The notes below the pieces were generated by a model. That model worked only from the letters and a program-made list of their open reading frames with translations. It was not told the origin of the DNA and searched no databases. DNA of 53,301 bases from Candidatus Krumholzibacteriota bacterium. GTDB taxonomy: Bacteria; Krumholzibacteriota; Krumholzibacteriia; LZORAL124-64-63. Position numbers and translations under genes: made by a program. The stretch covers positions 1 through 53,301 of the forward strand of contig JAJRWA010000126.1 in the NCBI GenBank assembly GCA_024277025.1, in the 5' to 3' direction. Of this stretch, positions 15,930 to 25,149 are shown piece after piece. Every line of letters starts with the position of its first letter. Position 1 is the first letter of the stretch.

Positions 15930-16577
15930 TTACCGGTAAAGAGCCTTCACGGTACCCAGGCTGGCCGCTTCATTGGCCACCGGGCCCATGCCCTCGATCA
16001 GGATGGCGCCGTCCAGACCCGGAGCCCAGCTGCCCCACATCGGCATGGGGAAGCCGCCGGCGTCGTAGGTCGGGGAGTCGTCGCCCACGGCCGGGACGCT
16101 GACGTGGATGTTGTCCGAATTGGGCGCGAACGGCGTCAGGCCGATCCAGTATTCACCCTCAGCGATGACCAGGCCCAGGCCCGTGGCGGTCAATTCCAGG
16201 AAGCCGTTGCCCAGGATGGTGGCCGTCACGGCAACCGTCGTGCCGGTGCTCGGGTCGCCGATGGGCAGGCTGCCGGTCTTGGGCTCGAGGTACAGCACAG
16301 CCGAGGTGACGGCGCCGGCCCACGAAGCGTCGAAGCCGTCGTAGTAGATCCGGTAGGTATCGACGGTCCAGCCACCGGCCGGCACGACGATGTCGTTGAC
16401 CGTGTACATGGTCGAGCCGAACGGGGGGGCGCCGGCGATGGCGTTGAAGAAGCCCTGCTGCCAGCCTTCGTAGCCGGCGGTCTGGTCCCACAGAATGTCC
16501 TGGGCCACGGCGGCGCCAGCCAGAGTGATACTCAGGGCCAGGGTCAGCCAGATGATCATTGTCCGTTGGTTCATCAT
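15930..16577 (-). CDS. Small secreted beta-sandwich protein
   Basis: The product is 215 residues. Two adjacent ATGs follow AGAGGA; the first is given. A signal peptide (WLTLALSITLAGAAVA) is followed by a single domain starting ILWDQTAGYEGWQQGFFNAI. The order is: a disturbed-strand N-terminus, VVPAGGWTVDTYRIYYDGF, strands rich in T/V, then YWIGLTPFAPNSDNIHVSV and a terminal WAPGLDGAILIEG. This resembles the jelly-roll 'choice-of-anchor' domains of secreted proteins that begin with a W-D-Q motif. No catalytic residues and no C-terminal sorting module are seen, so it is probably released or held by partners. The gene is monocistronic and converges on the regulator gene. Confidence 0.75.
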   Translation of the reverse strand: MMNQRTMIIWLTLALSITLAGAAVAQDILWDQTAGYEGWQQGFFNAIAGAPPFGSTMYTVNDIVVPAGGWTVDTYRIYYDGFDASWAGAVTSAVLYLEPKTGSLPIGDPSTGTTVAVTATILGNGFLELTATGLGLVIAEGEYWIGLTPFAPNSDNIHVSVPAVGDDSPTYDAGGFPMPMWGSWAPGLDGAILIEGMGPVANEAASLGTVKALYR

Positions 16578-17048
16578 TTCGAGTCCTCTTTCGTTGTCGG
16601 GCTGCCGCAGTCGGCGGCCGGTTCCTGGGGCGGAGGCCGGATGGCCTGTCTGCGTTGTACTTGCTCCGGCCCGGGAAACCGCACGGACATGTGGGCCTGA
16701 GCCGGAGCTCTCAACGCAGTGGGGAAATAATAGTGGATGGGCGTATTCCAGCGCTAACGGTGGTGTTCCGGGCATATGTTGATATGTTCCGTTGTTTTGT
16801 TCTTTTGTTCCGGATCGGTTTTTTGACAAAAAATATCGAAAAAAAAGGCGCTGGCGGAGCCGGAAGTGGGCTTCGTTCGCGCTGAGGATCGCGATCGTCG
16901 CAGGCGACAGGATCGTCCCTTGCACCCCGGAAGACAGCCAGGACAGGCTGTGGTTTGGTGGTCGGCTGGGCCCGTCGGCTCGATGGAAAACCACTCCTGC
17001 GGTAGGCGACCATTGTGCCGTGGCCACTGGTCCGTGAGAATGGGGATT
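16578..17048. other. 471-bp intergenic region with AT-rich core
   Basis: This separates the ABC importer genes from the small secreted-protein gene on the same strand. About 16730-16860 is much more AT-rich than its surroundings, with runs of T and A and short GTT/TTGTTC repeats. It is the likely promoter region of the secreted-protein gene. A TTGACA on the plus strand near 16823 has no usable -10 box. No gene was found. Confidence 0.4.
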
Positions 17049-17765
17049 TCATTCGGCTCGGGGTGCTCCCGTCTGATAATACTTCCGGATATCCGCCACG
17101 CTCCCGTCCCGTTCGATTCGCCCCCGGGCAACCACGACCACCCGTGTGCCCAGCGCGAAGGCTTCGTCCCGATCGTGAGTGACGTGAACGAGCGTGAACC
17201 CGAGCTTTTCGTGCAGCCGCAGGATTTCGTGGCGCAGGCGGATGTTCAGTTCCAGATCGAGGCTGGAAAGCGGTTCATCCAGCAAGAGCAGGCCTGGTGT
17301 CAGGACCAGGGCCCGTGCCAGGGCCACGCGCTGCTGCTGGCCGCCCGACAGTGCAGCGGGTTTGCGGCCGGCGTAGTCGCGCAGGCCAACCAGAGTCAGG
17401 GCCTCGTCGAGCAGGCGTTTACGCTCCGGCCGGGGCAGGCCCCTGGCTTTCAGTCCGAATTCAATATTTCCGCCTACGGTGAGGTGGGGCCAGAGGGCCA
17501 GGTCCTGGAAGACCAGGCCCAGGTCACGCTGCTCCGGTGGTTTGAGCAGGCGGCGGTCGCAAGCGACCAACTCGCCGCCCAGAGACACACTGCCGCTGTC
17601 CGGTGTGATGAAACCGGCCAGCAGGCGCAGGATCGTGGTCTTGCCGCAGCCCGACGGGCCCAGAATGACGATGCGTTCGCCGGTGTCAATCTGCAGTGAA
17701 ATGTCGTCCAGGGCCTTGGTTTTTCCGAAGGAAACCGAGACGGAAACCAGATCGACGATTCTCAT
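17049..17765 (-). CDS. ABC transporter ATP-binding protein, Fe(3+)-type importer
   Basis: This is a 238-residue ATPase that would drive the adjacent permease from the cytoplasmic face. Motifs in order are Walker [10 protein letters not shown] (about residues 36-44), Q-loop region [13 protein letters not shown], signature [15 protein letters not shown], Walker [13 protein letters not shown] and H-loop HVTHDRDEA. These match the ferric iron/putrescine/sulphate class. It lacks the long C-terminal regulatory domain of MalK/PotA members. The ATG overlaps the permease stop (ATGA) and is preceded by AAAGGTGG inside the permease gene, so translation is probably coupled. Substrate assignment rests on the neighbouring genes. 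Confidence 0.9.
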   Translation of the reverse strand: MRIVDLVSVSVSFGKTKALDDISLQIDTGERIVILGPSGCGKTTILRLLAGFITPDSGSVSLGGELVACDRRLLKPPEQRDLGLVFQDLALWPHLTVGGNIEFGLKARGLPRPERKRLLDEALTLVGLRDYAGRKPAALSGGQQQRVALARALVLTPGLLLLDEPLSSLDLELNIRLRHEILRLHEKLGFTLVHVTHDRDEAFALGTRVVVVARGRIERDGSVADIRKYYQTGAPRAE

Positions 17766-19309
17766 TCGACCACCTTTCCTTGCCTGAGGCCGGAGACCAG
17801 CCACAGCAGCCCGATCGGCACCACCGCCGCAGCTATCATGATCACGCAAAGGGCCGCGATCAGCCCCGGCGACCCATTGGCCATGAGGGTGAAGATTCGC
17901 ACCGGCAGCGTCTCCCGACCCGGCGGATAGACCAGCATCGTGATGTCGGTGTCCCGCAGGCAGAAAATGTAGCCGATCAACCAGCCGGCCAGCAGACCCC
18001 GCCGAGCCAGGGGCACTTGAATCAACGCCAGCCGGCGCAGCCAGCCGGCGCCGGCCACCTGGGCCGCTTCAGCCATCGTGGGTGGGATCTGCGCCAGTTG
18101 GGTGACCATGATTCGGCTGGTCAGGGCCGTGTACTTGGCCAGATAGCCGATGATGATGATGGCGGACGTGCCATAGACCAGGTTGGTCCGGGGCGTGTTC
18201 CAGAGGCTGATCAGGCCGATGCCGATCACGATGCCCGGCAGCGCGAAGAGGAAGACAGTCAACGAGTCCACCGCGCGCCAGCAGCGCAGGGCGCGGGTCT
18301 GGACCAGGTAGCCGGTAAAGAAGCCGAAGACGGTCAGCAGGCTGGCTCCGCCGACGGCGAAGGCGAAGCTGCGACCGAGGCTGCCGCCGGCCCGCCTGAG
18401 CGCCTCGGCGTAGTTGCCGTGGCCCGCCGAGCGGCTGACCAGCACCACGACCGGCAAGACCACGATGAGAAATCCCGCGGCGGTCACCAGGGCGAACAGC
18501 CACTTGCGATGAGGGCCGAGGGCGATGACCGGTGAGCGTTCAGGCGTCGCCGATGGGCGCAGTAGGTAGGTGCGGTCCCGCAGAAACACAGCCTCGACAA
18601 ACAACAGGATCAGGGTGACCCCAGCCAGGGGAACCACTGCGGCGGTGGCGGCCTTGAAGTCGTAGAACGCCGAAAAACGTGTGAAGCTCTCCACCGGGAA
18701 AACGTCGAAACGCAGAAAATTGGGTACGCTGAATTCGCCGAAACTCAAGAGAAAGACCAGTAGTCCGGCCAGCAGGACACCGGGCAGGATGAGAGGAATC
18801 GTGATCCTGGCCAGGACCGTGGGCCACGCCGCGCAAAGTCGGCCGGCCTCTTCCAGGCGTGGATTGACCGTGCGCAGGAAGACCATGGTCAACAGCATCG
18901 GGATCGGCAGGAAGATCGAGAACAGGATGAAAGTGCAGCCGGACAGACCGGCGAGGCGGCCATCCGGGCCCAGAAGATCGAACCACGAGACGGCGAAAAT
19001 ATATGGGGGCACCAGCAAGGGAGTCACAAAGAGCATCGCCAGAAATTGCCGCCCGGGCAGGTCCGTCTTGCCCAGCAAAATCCCCAGCGGAGTGCCGGTC
19101 ACCACGGTCAGCAACGTGACCAGGGCCGACAGCGCCAGACTGTTTCGCATCAGGGTCCATTGCCGGGTCGATTGCAACAGGCCGCCGTAGGCCGCCAGGC
19201 TGAGCTGGCCATCCACGAAGATACTCCGCCCGAACATGGACAGCACCGGCAGCAGGCCGAACCCGACCAGCAGGGCCACGATGAAACCGAGCAGCAGGCG
19301 CCTGGTCAT
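17762..19309 (-). CDS. ABC transporter permease, fused two-domain Fe(3+) type
   Basis: The 515-residue membrane protein is two permease halves in tandem, the architecture of FbpB/ThiP-type importers. About twelve hydrophobic helices are visible. Coupling-helix motifs appear in each half: EEAGRLCAAWPTVLARITIP (about 180-200) and EAAQVAGAGWLRRLALIQVP (about 430-450). The ATG gives a signal-anchor start (MTRRLLLGFIVALLVGFG). It begins five bases after the binding-protein stop and overlaps the ATPase start, so the three form one operon. Thiamine or 2-aminoethylphosphonate transport would be the alternatives to iron. Confidence 0.9.
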   Translation of the reverse strand: MTRRLLLGFIVALLVGFGLLPVLSMFGRSIFVDGQLSLAAYGGLLQSTRQWTLMRNSLALSALVTLLTVVTGTPLGILLGKTDLPGRQFLAMLFVTPLLVPPYIFAVSWFDLLGPDGRLAGLSGCTFILFSIFLPIPMLLTMVFLRTVNPRLEEAGRLCAAWPTVLARITIPLILPGVLLAGLLVFLLSFGEFSVPNFLRFDVFPVESFTRFSAFYDFKAATAAVVPLAGVTLILLFVEAVFLRDRTYLLRPSATPERSPVIALGPHRKWLFALVTAAGFLIVVLPVVVLVSRSAGHGNYAEALRRAGGSLGRSFAFAVGGASLLTVFGFFTGYLVQTRALRCWRAVDSLTVFLFALPGIVIGIGLISLWNTPRTNLVYGTSAIIIIGYLAKYTALTSRIMVTQLAQIPPTMAEAAQVAGAGWLRRLALIQVPLARRGLLAGWLIGYIFCLRDTDITMLVYPPGRETLPVRIFTLMANGSPGLIAALCVIMIAAAVVPIGLLWLVSGLRQGKVVE

Positions 19310-19314
19310 CACGC

Positions 19315-20367
19315 TCAGAGCCCCAGCCAGCGATCCAGATAGGGCTGAATGGCCACCATCCTGAGGGCGACGTCGGCGTAGTTGACGGGTATGACTCGCA
19401 GTTCGGCAAGCGGCGTCAACTCCGGCGGGATGGGCACGTCCGGATGCAGGGGAATTTGGGCGCAGTCGGCAATAGCCAGTCGGCGTTCGGTTTCCCGCGT
19501 CAGCAGATAGTCCATGAGCTGACGCGCCGTTACCGGGTGGGGCCCGTTCTTGATGAGCATCACCGCGTTGGGCACGATGAAGCAACCGAGGCCTCCCGGC
19601 TCCTGATCCGGGTAGACCATGGCCACGGGTCGGCCCTGCCGCATGCGGTTGACCGCGTCGTCGCTGTCGACCAGGCTGAAGTCGTAGCGGCCGGCGGCGA
19701 CAAAGTCGGCACTCTCGCCGTTGCTGGTCGAGATCGCCACCTCGTTCTGTTTCAGGGCCGTCATGAAAGCCCGGGCCTGCTCGTCGCCCCAGATCGTGAA
19801 CAGGGCCGCGATCTGGGCGGTCGTTGTGCCGAAGAGCGGGTTGGTGATGACCGACTTCCCGCGCCAGCGGGAGGCCGTGTAGGCGCGGATCGTGCTCGGT
19901 GCCTCCTTGATGCCGGTGTTGACGATCAATACCCTCGCCCGGGCGGAAAAACCGGTCCAGTACCCGTCCGGATCCTTGAACGTGGCCGGGATGTCATTGG
20001 CCTGTGGGGAGACATACGGGACCGAAATCCCTTTGTGTTTGAGGACCTCGGCCCGGATCGGCTCGTTGGCCCAATAGACATCGGCCTGGGGGTTGCTCCT
20101 CTCGGCGATGAGGCGGTTCATCGACCCGGTGCTCTTGGCTTCCTCGGTGTCGTAGACGGCCCGCACCCTGATACCGGTTTCCCGCTCGAAGGCCTGCAGG
20201 ATGGGTTCGGAAAACACCTGATCCTCCGAGACGTAGACCGTCACTGTCTGATCGGATTTCTGCCCACGGCCACAACCTGCGGGCAGGATCAGGGCGAGTG
20301 CCACCAGGACCAGCAGCAACATATTGCGCCGTGAAGAGACCTTGTCGATGACGTCCGTTCTGACCAT
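19315..20367 (-). CDS. Extracellular solute-binding lipoprotein, Fe(3+)-type
   Basis: The product is 350 residues. The signal sequence ends in a lipobox (LILPAGC, Cys about 32), so the mature protein is lipid-anchored outside the inner membrane. Family features are TVTVYVSEDQVFSEPILQAF at the mature N-terminus, AVYDTEEAKSTGSMNRLIAE, QADVYWANEP and YDFSLVDSDDAVNRMRQGRP near the hinge. These match binding proteins of the ferric iron/2-aminoethylphosphonate type. The tyrosine pair used by classical FbpA for Fe(3+) is not obvious, so the ligand is uncertain. GGGAG precedes the ATG. It follows the lectin-like gene by 30 bases. Confidence 0.88.
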   Translation of the reverse strand: MVRTDVIDKVSSRRNMLLLVLVALALILPAGCGRGQKSDQTVTVYVSEDQVFSEPILQAFERETGIRVRAVYDTEEAKSTGSMNRLIAERSNPQADVYWANEPIRAEVLKHKGISVPYVSPQANDIPATFKDPDGYWTGFSARARVLIVNTGIKEAPSTIRAYTASRWRGKSVITNPLFGTTTAQIAALFTIWGDEQARAFMTALKQNEVAISTSNGESADFVAAGRYDFSLVDSDDAVNRMRQGRPVAMVYPDQEPGGLGCFIVPNAVMLIKNGPHPVTARQLMDYLLTRETERRLAIADCAQIPLHPDVPIPPELTPLAELRVIPVNYADVALRMVAIQPYLDRWLGL

Positions 20368-20397
20368 GGATCCAACTCCCTTGGCTGGTCTGCCTGG

Positions 20398-21108
20398 TTA
20401 TTCCTGCCCACCGCCGGCGTCTACTGAAAAATCAGCGAAGGAGGTGGCGGCGTCGGCCTTGGTCCACAGGCCAACCCCGCCGGCTGCGGTGAACAGATCG
20501 TTCGTGCCGGTCAACAGCACCTTGCCGTCCAGGGCTCCGCTATACCGGTTGCCGTGCTGGGTGATTGTGAGCAGGTGCCACTGGCCAGGGGCGAGGGCGA
20601 CTTCCGCACTGGCCAGAGTCCTGCGAGAACCATTGCGGACCGAGTAGAGGCGGAAGTTGTCTTCCAGGGGGTTGAAGCGGGCGATGTAGTAGTTGTCCCG
20701 ATCCTGCACGCGCCAGATCACGCTGCCGCCCTGGTCCTCCCGGCCCTGGTCGGCCCGGAACCGGACGGCTATCTCGCCGTCGAGAAATGACACCGAGTCC
20801 GTCCAACAGAGGTTGAAAGTGCTGCCGTGATGGCGGTTGGTGTCGAACAGAGCCAGCACCTTCTTGCCGGTGGGCGCTGCCTTGTCCGCGACGACCCGCC
20901 AGATTGCGGGGTCGCCGTTGCCGTTCGTGGACTCGGTCCGCCAGCCCGCGGGCAGCTGTCCGGTGGAGACGTCGTCGAAGCTCCACGAGACACTGACTGG
21001 CTCGCCGGTCGCAGACGGCTGGTCAACAGTGCCCGCCGGCGCAGCGGCCACGACGAAGGACACCACCAGGGCTGCTGCGATGCCGATCGGCCCGGTGGAG
21101 TGGGACAT
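20398..21108 (-). CDS. Secreted concanavalin-like (DUF1080/LamG-type) protein
   Basis: The product is 236 residues. The ATG is chosen because GGAGG precedes it and a signal peptide follows (GIAAALVVSFVVAAAPAG); the frame stays open further upstream without a start of that quality. The mature part begins SWSFDDVSTGQLPAGW and continues with WRVVADKAAPTGKKVLAL, VSFLDGEIAVRFRA, VIWRVQDRDNYYIARFNPLE and HLLTITQHGNRYSGALDG. This is the order seen in DUF1080/family-16-like concanavalin domains. Known relatives bind or cleave glycans, but no catalytic acid pair is certain here. It is the first gene of the ABC importer operon, which is unusual. Confidence 0.75.
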   Translation of the reverse strand: MSHSTGPIGIAAALVVSFVVAAAPAGTVDQPSATGEPVSVSWSFDDVSTGQLPAGWRTESTNGNGDPAIWRVVADKAAPTGKKVLALFDTNRHHGSTFNLCWTDSVSFLDGEIAVRFRADQGREDQGGSVIWRVQDRDNYYIARFNPLEDNFRLYSVRNGSRRTLASAEVALAPGQWHLLTITQHGNRYSGALDGKVLLTGTNDLFTAAGGVGLWTKADAATSFADFSVDAGGGQE

Positions 21109-22993
21109 GACTGCAGCCTCCTTGCCCGCTCGGGCGGCGGTGGATTGGGTTGGTGGACAATACGATAACTTGCACCAGCAATGGATACACCGCCGACCGA
21201 TCAAATGCGACCATAATCCTGGGAACCGGGCTGCAGCGGTTGCGGCCCAAGCCACTGCCGGGTAGGTGGTAACGATCGTCACAAGAGCTTCGGCTACTTG
21301 AGCAGTAACATACCCTGGGTCTGAGTCTGCGATCCGGCCCGCAGTCGACAGAAATACAGGCCCGACGCGACAGCACGCCCCTGTTGGTCCAAGCCGTGCC
21401 ACAGCGACTGGTGACGTCCCGGGAGCAAGTCTTCTCCATTGATCAGCGTCACGACAAGGCGCCCGGTCAAATCGAAAACCTGCAGATCGACCCTCGCGGC
21501 GGCCGCGAGATCAAAGCGGATGATCGTCGCTGGATTGAACGGGTTCGGGGCGTTGTCGTAGAGGATCGTCCGCGGCGGGATTCCGGGTTCGGTCACGCCA
21601 CTCACGTCGGTGGGACCCACAAGACCGCTGCTGTTGCCGGCCGAGTCGACCGCTGCCAGCCAGTATCGGTATTGCCAGGCGTCGCTGTCGAGCGTGGGCA
21701 TCGGATCAGACCAGGTTGTCGCCGCCAGGGTCGTCGTCGGCACGGCGTTATCGCCAGGAGGATCTGCCGGGCTCAGCATCCGGTAGATCCTGAAACCCAG
21801 GAGGTCGCCGTCGCCGGGGTGTTCCCAGGTCAGTTGATTGCGGTCGTACCGGTAGTCGACCGAGAAAGCCGCCGGCGCGGCGGGGCTGAGGTTGTCAAGC
21901 GAGTGGCCCACTTCCGGCGGAGAATTGAAGTGGATCCCGGGATCGGCGGTCAAAGCGGAAACCATGAAGATGGAGTCGCATGGCCCCAGGCTGATGGTCG
22001 AGTCGCAGATCGTCGGGGCCACGACCTGATATGTGCTGCACTGGGCGGCCGCAACCTGCTCGACAAGATCCCAGCCCCCAGTTTTCCGAGGCTGTCCGGC
22101 CAACTGCCGTGAATCGAGCGAATCGGCCTGTGCGCGATATATGCCGTAGTCGGTGACTGGGATGGTTGAGCCGACTCGGTCATAGCCGCAGCGGCGCCAG
22201 GTCACTGTGACCCAGCCGCCCTGGTCAGCCGCCACATCGGACACACTCTCAATGGCGGGCAGGCCGTCACAGCCGACCGGTCGCACACCGATCTGGCCAC
22301 ACACGGGATTGTTGCCGGCGGCGCACGGTGAGCCGGCCTCCAGGGCGAATGGATCAGACTCTGCCTGTTCACCACAAAAACCGGGGTCAACTGAAAGGTT
22401 GCCGTCGACCCCCAGGAGAGAGGCGAGGCTCCCGGACCAATCGCCACCCGCGTTGCCGTAGATATCGGTGCAGGAAAGCAATGGCGTCCCGGGACCCGTG
22501 ATGTTGATTGCCTCGCCTCCCGTGCCGAAGACGACCAGGCAATTGCGGAGCTCAAACTCCCACAGATTTGCGTAGGAAAACGCCACGGAACTGCCGACCG
22601 TCGCCTCGTTGTACGCGAAAGTTGAGCCGGTGATGACCACTCCCGTCATGGGGAACGGGATATCGTCCCCCAGAATCGTCAGAGCCCCGCCGGTGGGTGC
22701 CTGATTGTAGGCAAATGTACAACCTGTGTAGCTGTTGCGGGAATATCTGTCACAAACCGCGCCCCCGGTCAACGTGGCCGTGTTGGAATCAAAGCGGCAG
22801 CCGGTAAAGGACATGGTGAGCCAGTCACTCAGGTAGCAGGCTCCGCCCTCGTCGGCTGTGTTGTCGCTGAACTCGCAGTTCTGGAAGGAATCAGAGATCC
22901 TGGCGCTCCCGGAAGTCTCGTTGTGCGACTTGGAATTGGCTTCGGGATTGCAGTAGCCACCACCCTTGGCGGCCGAGTTCCCGGTGAAGACAC

Positions 22994-23002
22994 AGTCGAT
23001 GT
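22994..23002. repeat. Target-site duplication, left copy
   Basis: AGTCGATGT, the direct copy of 24415-24423. The length of 9 bp is usual for IS4-family elements. Confidence 0.9.
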
Positions 23003-24414
23003 CACTGCTGTCCTAAACAGGACAGGGTTCTCTTCCTGCCCCTTAATTCCCAACATTTTACCCGCCTAAATTACGTTTTTCCAGATGAGGTTGCCCGTTT
23101 TTGTCCTGGTCTCCACGCTAGCCTGTCCTAATCACGGCAGCCCCAGCTCCAACTGCACCGGCATTGGTAGAAGTGGCGGCGTATTGAACGGGTCATCAAG
23201 CCAGTCGGCCAACTCTCGGTAGGTAAAGAGGTTCAAGCGAAGCATCGTCGCCAGGTTGGATAGCGACCACCCCGCCTTGGACAGATGGTGCAGCCATTTC
23301 AGCAACAGCATAGCGATCAAGGCTGTCCAAATCTGGATGCGAAGCGCATTTTCACTGGTGCCGACAAAACTCCGGACTTTCAGATTCTGTTTCAGCGCCT
23401 TGAAGAACAGTTCAATCTGCCAGCGCTCTTTGTAGATGGCCCCGATTGTCGTGGCCCCGAAGTCCAGATGGTTGGTGATCAGGACGATCTCGCGTTCGTT
23501 TTCCCGGTCCCAAACAACGACACGGCGCAAAAAGCAGGGGCATTTCTTTTGAGCCTGTGATCCGGTTAATCGGATCACTTCATCGGACAAGATATTTCGA
23601 TTGGTTGGCACGGGAAGGTCATGGATAGTCTCGTAGACGGCGTTATCCTTCATTCGGGTCACGAAGAAGATTCCGTCTTCGGTCCAGCGAGCAAACTGCC
23701 GGTAGTCGTTGTAGGCGCGGTCCATTGCTACGATTGATCCGGGCTGTAACTTCAATAACTTGAGAACCTTGGAATCATGCAACTTGGCTTCACTGATCAG
23801 GACATATGAGGGCAAGTAGTCGTCATGGTCCAGAAGTACGTGGGCTTTGACGCCGCCTTTGGCGCGGCGGAATTCGGCCCAGGGAAACAGATTCAGGCAA
23901 AGGCTGATTGTTGTGGAGTCCAATGACAGGAGTTTGTTTTTGAAGCGGAACTTGTGCTTCCGCGGCCCAAGGTGACCCTGGGTACGGAACCGATCGGTCA
24001 TTTCCCATAACAGATCCTCGAAGATGGCCGCAGGCCGACGGGCATTGGCATACGACAGGTTGGACTTGCTTGGTCTACGGCCGATCCCCAAGTGCGCAAG
24101 CTTGCCGAGACAGCACGCCAAACCATTGCAGATATCACGCAAGGAATCGGCATGGGCCATCTGACAGAACAGCATGGCGGTCATTTGAGTCCAGCAGGTG
24201 AAGCCCTTGGCGCCGCGTTCGCCTTGGTGTTTTTTGACCAGGGCAGCGAAATCATTCCGGGGAATTTGCTTGAGAAGTTGACTGAATAGGCTGGCGGACT
24301 TTACCATCTGTTGGCCCCTCCTGGACGTGTTGTGAAAAGGATTTTTAGTCGAACCCAATTCTCACACGGCCACGGGGGGCCTCGTCAATATTTCAATTGT
24401 TTAGGACAAGAGTG
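23003..24414 (-). mobile_element. IS4-family insertion sequence (1412 bp)
   Basis: The element is bounded by 17-bp imperfect terminal inverted repeats: CACTGCTGTCCTAAACA on the left and, read inward from the right, CACTCTTGTCCTAAACA (15 of 17 match). It is flanked by 9-bp direct repeats AGTCGATGT. It carries one complete transposase gene on the minus strand, the same direction as the gene it interrupts. Ends, duplication and transposase are all intact, which points to a recent insertion. Confidence 0.93.
23132..24307 (-). CDS. IS4-family DDE transposase
   Basis: This is a 391-residue cut-and-paste transposase. The ATG before VKSASLFSQLLKQIPRNDF is chosen because GAGGGG lies upstream. The N-terminal domain (about 1-75, with FTCWTQMTAMLFCQM and SLRDICNGL) matches the DUF4372-type DNA-binding segment. 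The RNase H-like core has the first Asp in LLSLDSTTI, the second in VAMDRAYND and the Glu in the Y-(2)-R-(3)-E-(6)-K signature (YKERWQIELFFKALK). All catalytic residues are present and the frame is intact, so the element is probably still active. Confidence 0.95.
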   Translation of the reverse strand: MVKSASLFSQLLKQIPRNDFAALVKKHQGERGAKGFTCWTQMTAMLFCQMAHADSLRDICNGLACCLGKLAHLGIGRRPSKSNLSYANARRPAAIFEDLLWEMTDRFRTQGHLGPRKHKFRFKNKLLSLDSTTISLCLNLFPWAEFRRAKGGVKAHVLLDHDDYLPSYVLISEAKLHDSKVLKLLKLQPGSIVAMDRAYNDYRQFARWTEDGIFFVTRMKDNAVYETIHDLPVPTNRNILSDEVIRLTGSQAQKKCPCFLRRVVVWDRENEREIVLITNHLDFGATTIGAIYKERWQIELFFKALKQNLKVRSFVGTSENALRIQIWTALIAMLLLKWLHHLSKAGWSLSNLATMLRLNLFTYRELADWLDDPFNTPPLLPMPVQLELGLP

Positions 24415-24423
24415 AGTCGATGT
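24415..24423. repeat. Target-site duplication, right copy
   Basis: AGTCGATGT, the direct copy of 22994-23002. Merging the two copies rejoins the interrupted gene in frame as NSYID followed by CVFTGN. Confidence 0.9.
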
Positions 24424-25149
24424 AGCTGTTGAACTGCTCCCACATCGCGTTGACTCCACCACCATTGACGACAGCGGTGTTGGAATCGAACACACACGAC
24501 GTGAACCTGGCACTGCTGTACCAGTACAGATACATCCCACCGCCATCGTGCGCGAAATTCCCCTGGAAAAGGCAATCCGATACCTGCGGCGATGACCCCT
24601 GGAAGATGTACATGGCACCCCCGCCGGACAACGCCCGGTTGTTCTGAAATCTGCAGTTCTCGATAGTCGGGGTCACCATGGCGTCCTTGTCGGCAGGATC
24701 ACCGAGATAAATGCCCCCACCAAACTCGGCGTACCCGTTCATGATTGTCAGCCCGCGCAGTACGGTCGCGGTGGTTTCCAGGTTGGCCACGATGAAACCG
24801 CGGTGCGGGTTCGCCGGTGTGCCGCCGCAATCGATGATGCACTCGCCCGGGTCGTCATTCTGCGACCGGACTACGATGGCCTTGCCCATCAGGTCGATGT
24901 CCCGGTTGCCCGGACCGGAGAACGTCCCCGGCATCAGCCAAACCTCGTCGCCGTCCGTGGCAACTCTACTGCTTGCTGGATTGTGCCCAACGGGTTGCCG
25001 GCAGAACCGTCGCCCGTCGTGTCTGAGCCCGTGGTTGAAACATAGCGAACCACCGGTGTACAGGCCGCGGGAGTGGGGGGGGCGATGCCGCCCCGGCTGG
25101 AGCTATTGCCAATCACCAACATGCCGAGCAGGCAGCACACCCATTTCAT

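Larger units (their letters stand above)
21294..25149 (-). pseudogene. Right-handed beta-helix surface protein, broken by IS4-family insertion and a frameshift
   Basis: The gene starts at the ATG at its right end (MKWVCCLLGMLVIGNSSSRG signal peptide). It continues with YVSTTGSDTTGDGSAGNPLG, typical of secreted pectate-lyase-like proteins, then repeats of the form C-x-F-x-x-N-x-A-x-x-G-G-G (CRFQNNRALSGGG, CLFQGNFAHDGGG). The end is a fibronectin-like region and the sorting module (NAPNPFNPATIIRFD to GMLLLK). Two lesions are visible. One base is missing near 24965: the frame goes from GTIQQAV to the restored ATDGDEVW only after a shift. An IS lies between the two halves. Removing the element, one target copy and the frameshift restores an 811-residue open frame. 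The frameshift could be a sequencing error; the insertion could not. Confidence 0.9.

Noticed and set aside
16804-16850. TTGACA within a T/A-rich tract as a plus-strand promoter
   Set aside because: No -10 box at a usable distance and no plus-strand gene downstream.
23003-23020. IS ends placed at TGTCCTAAACA only
   Set aside because: Six further outward bases also match between the two ends (CACT, then two mismatches), and only with them do the flanking 9-bp direct repeats abut the element and restore the host frame.
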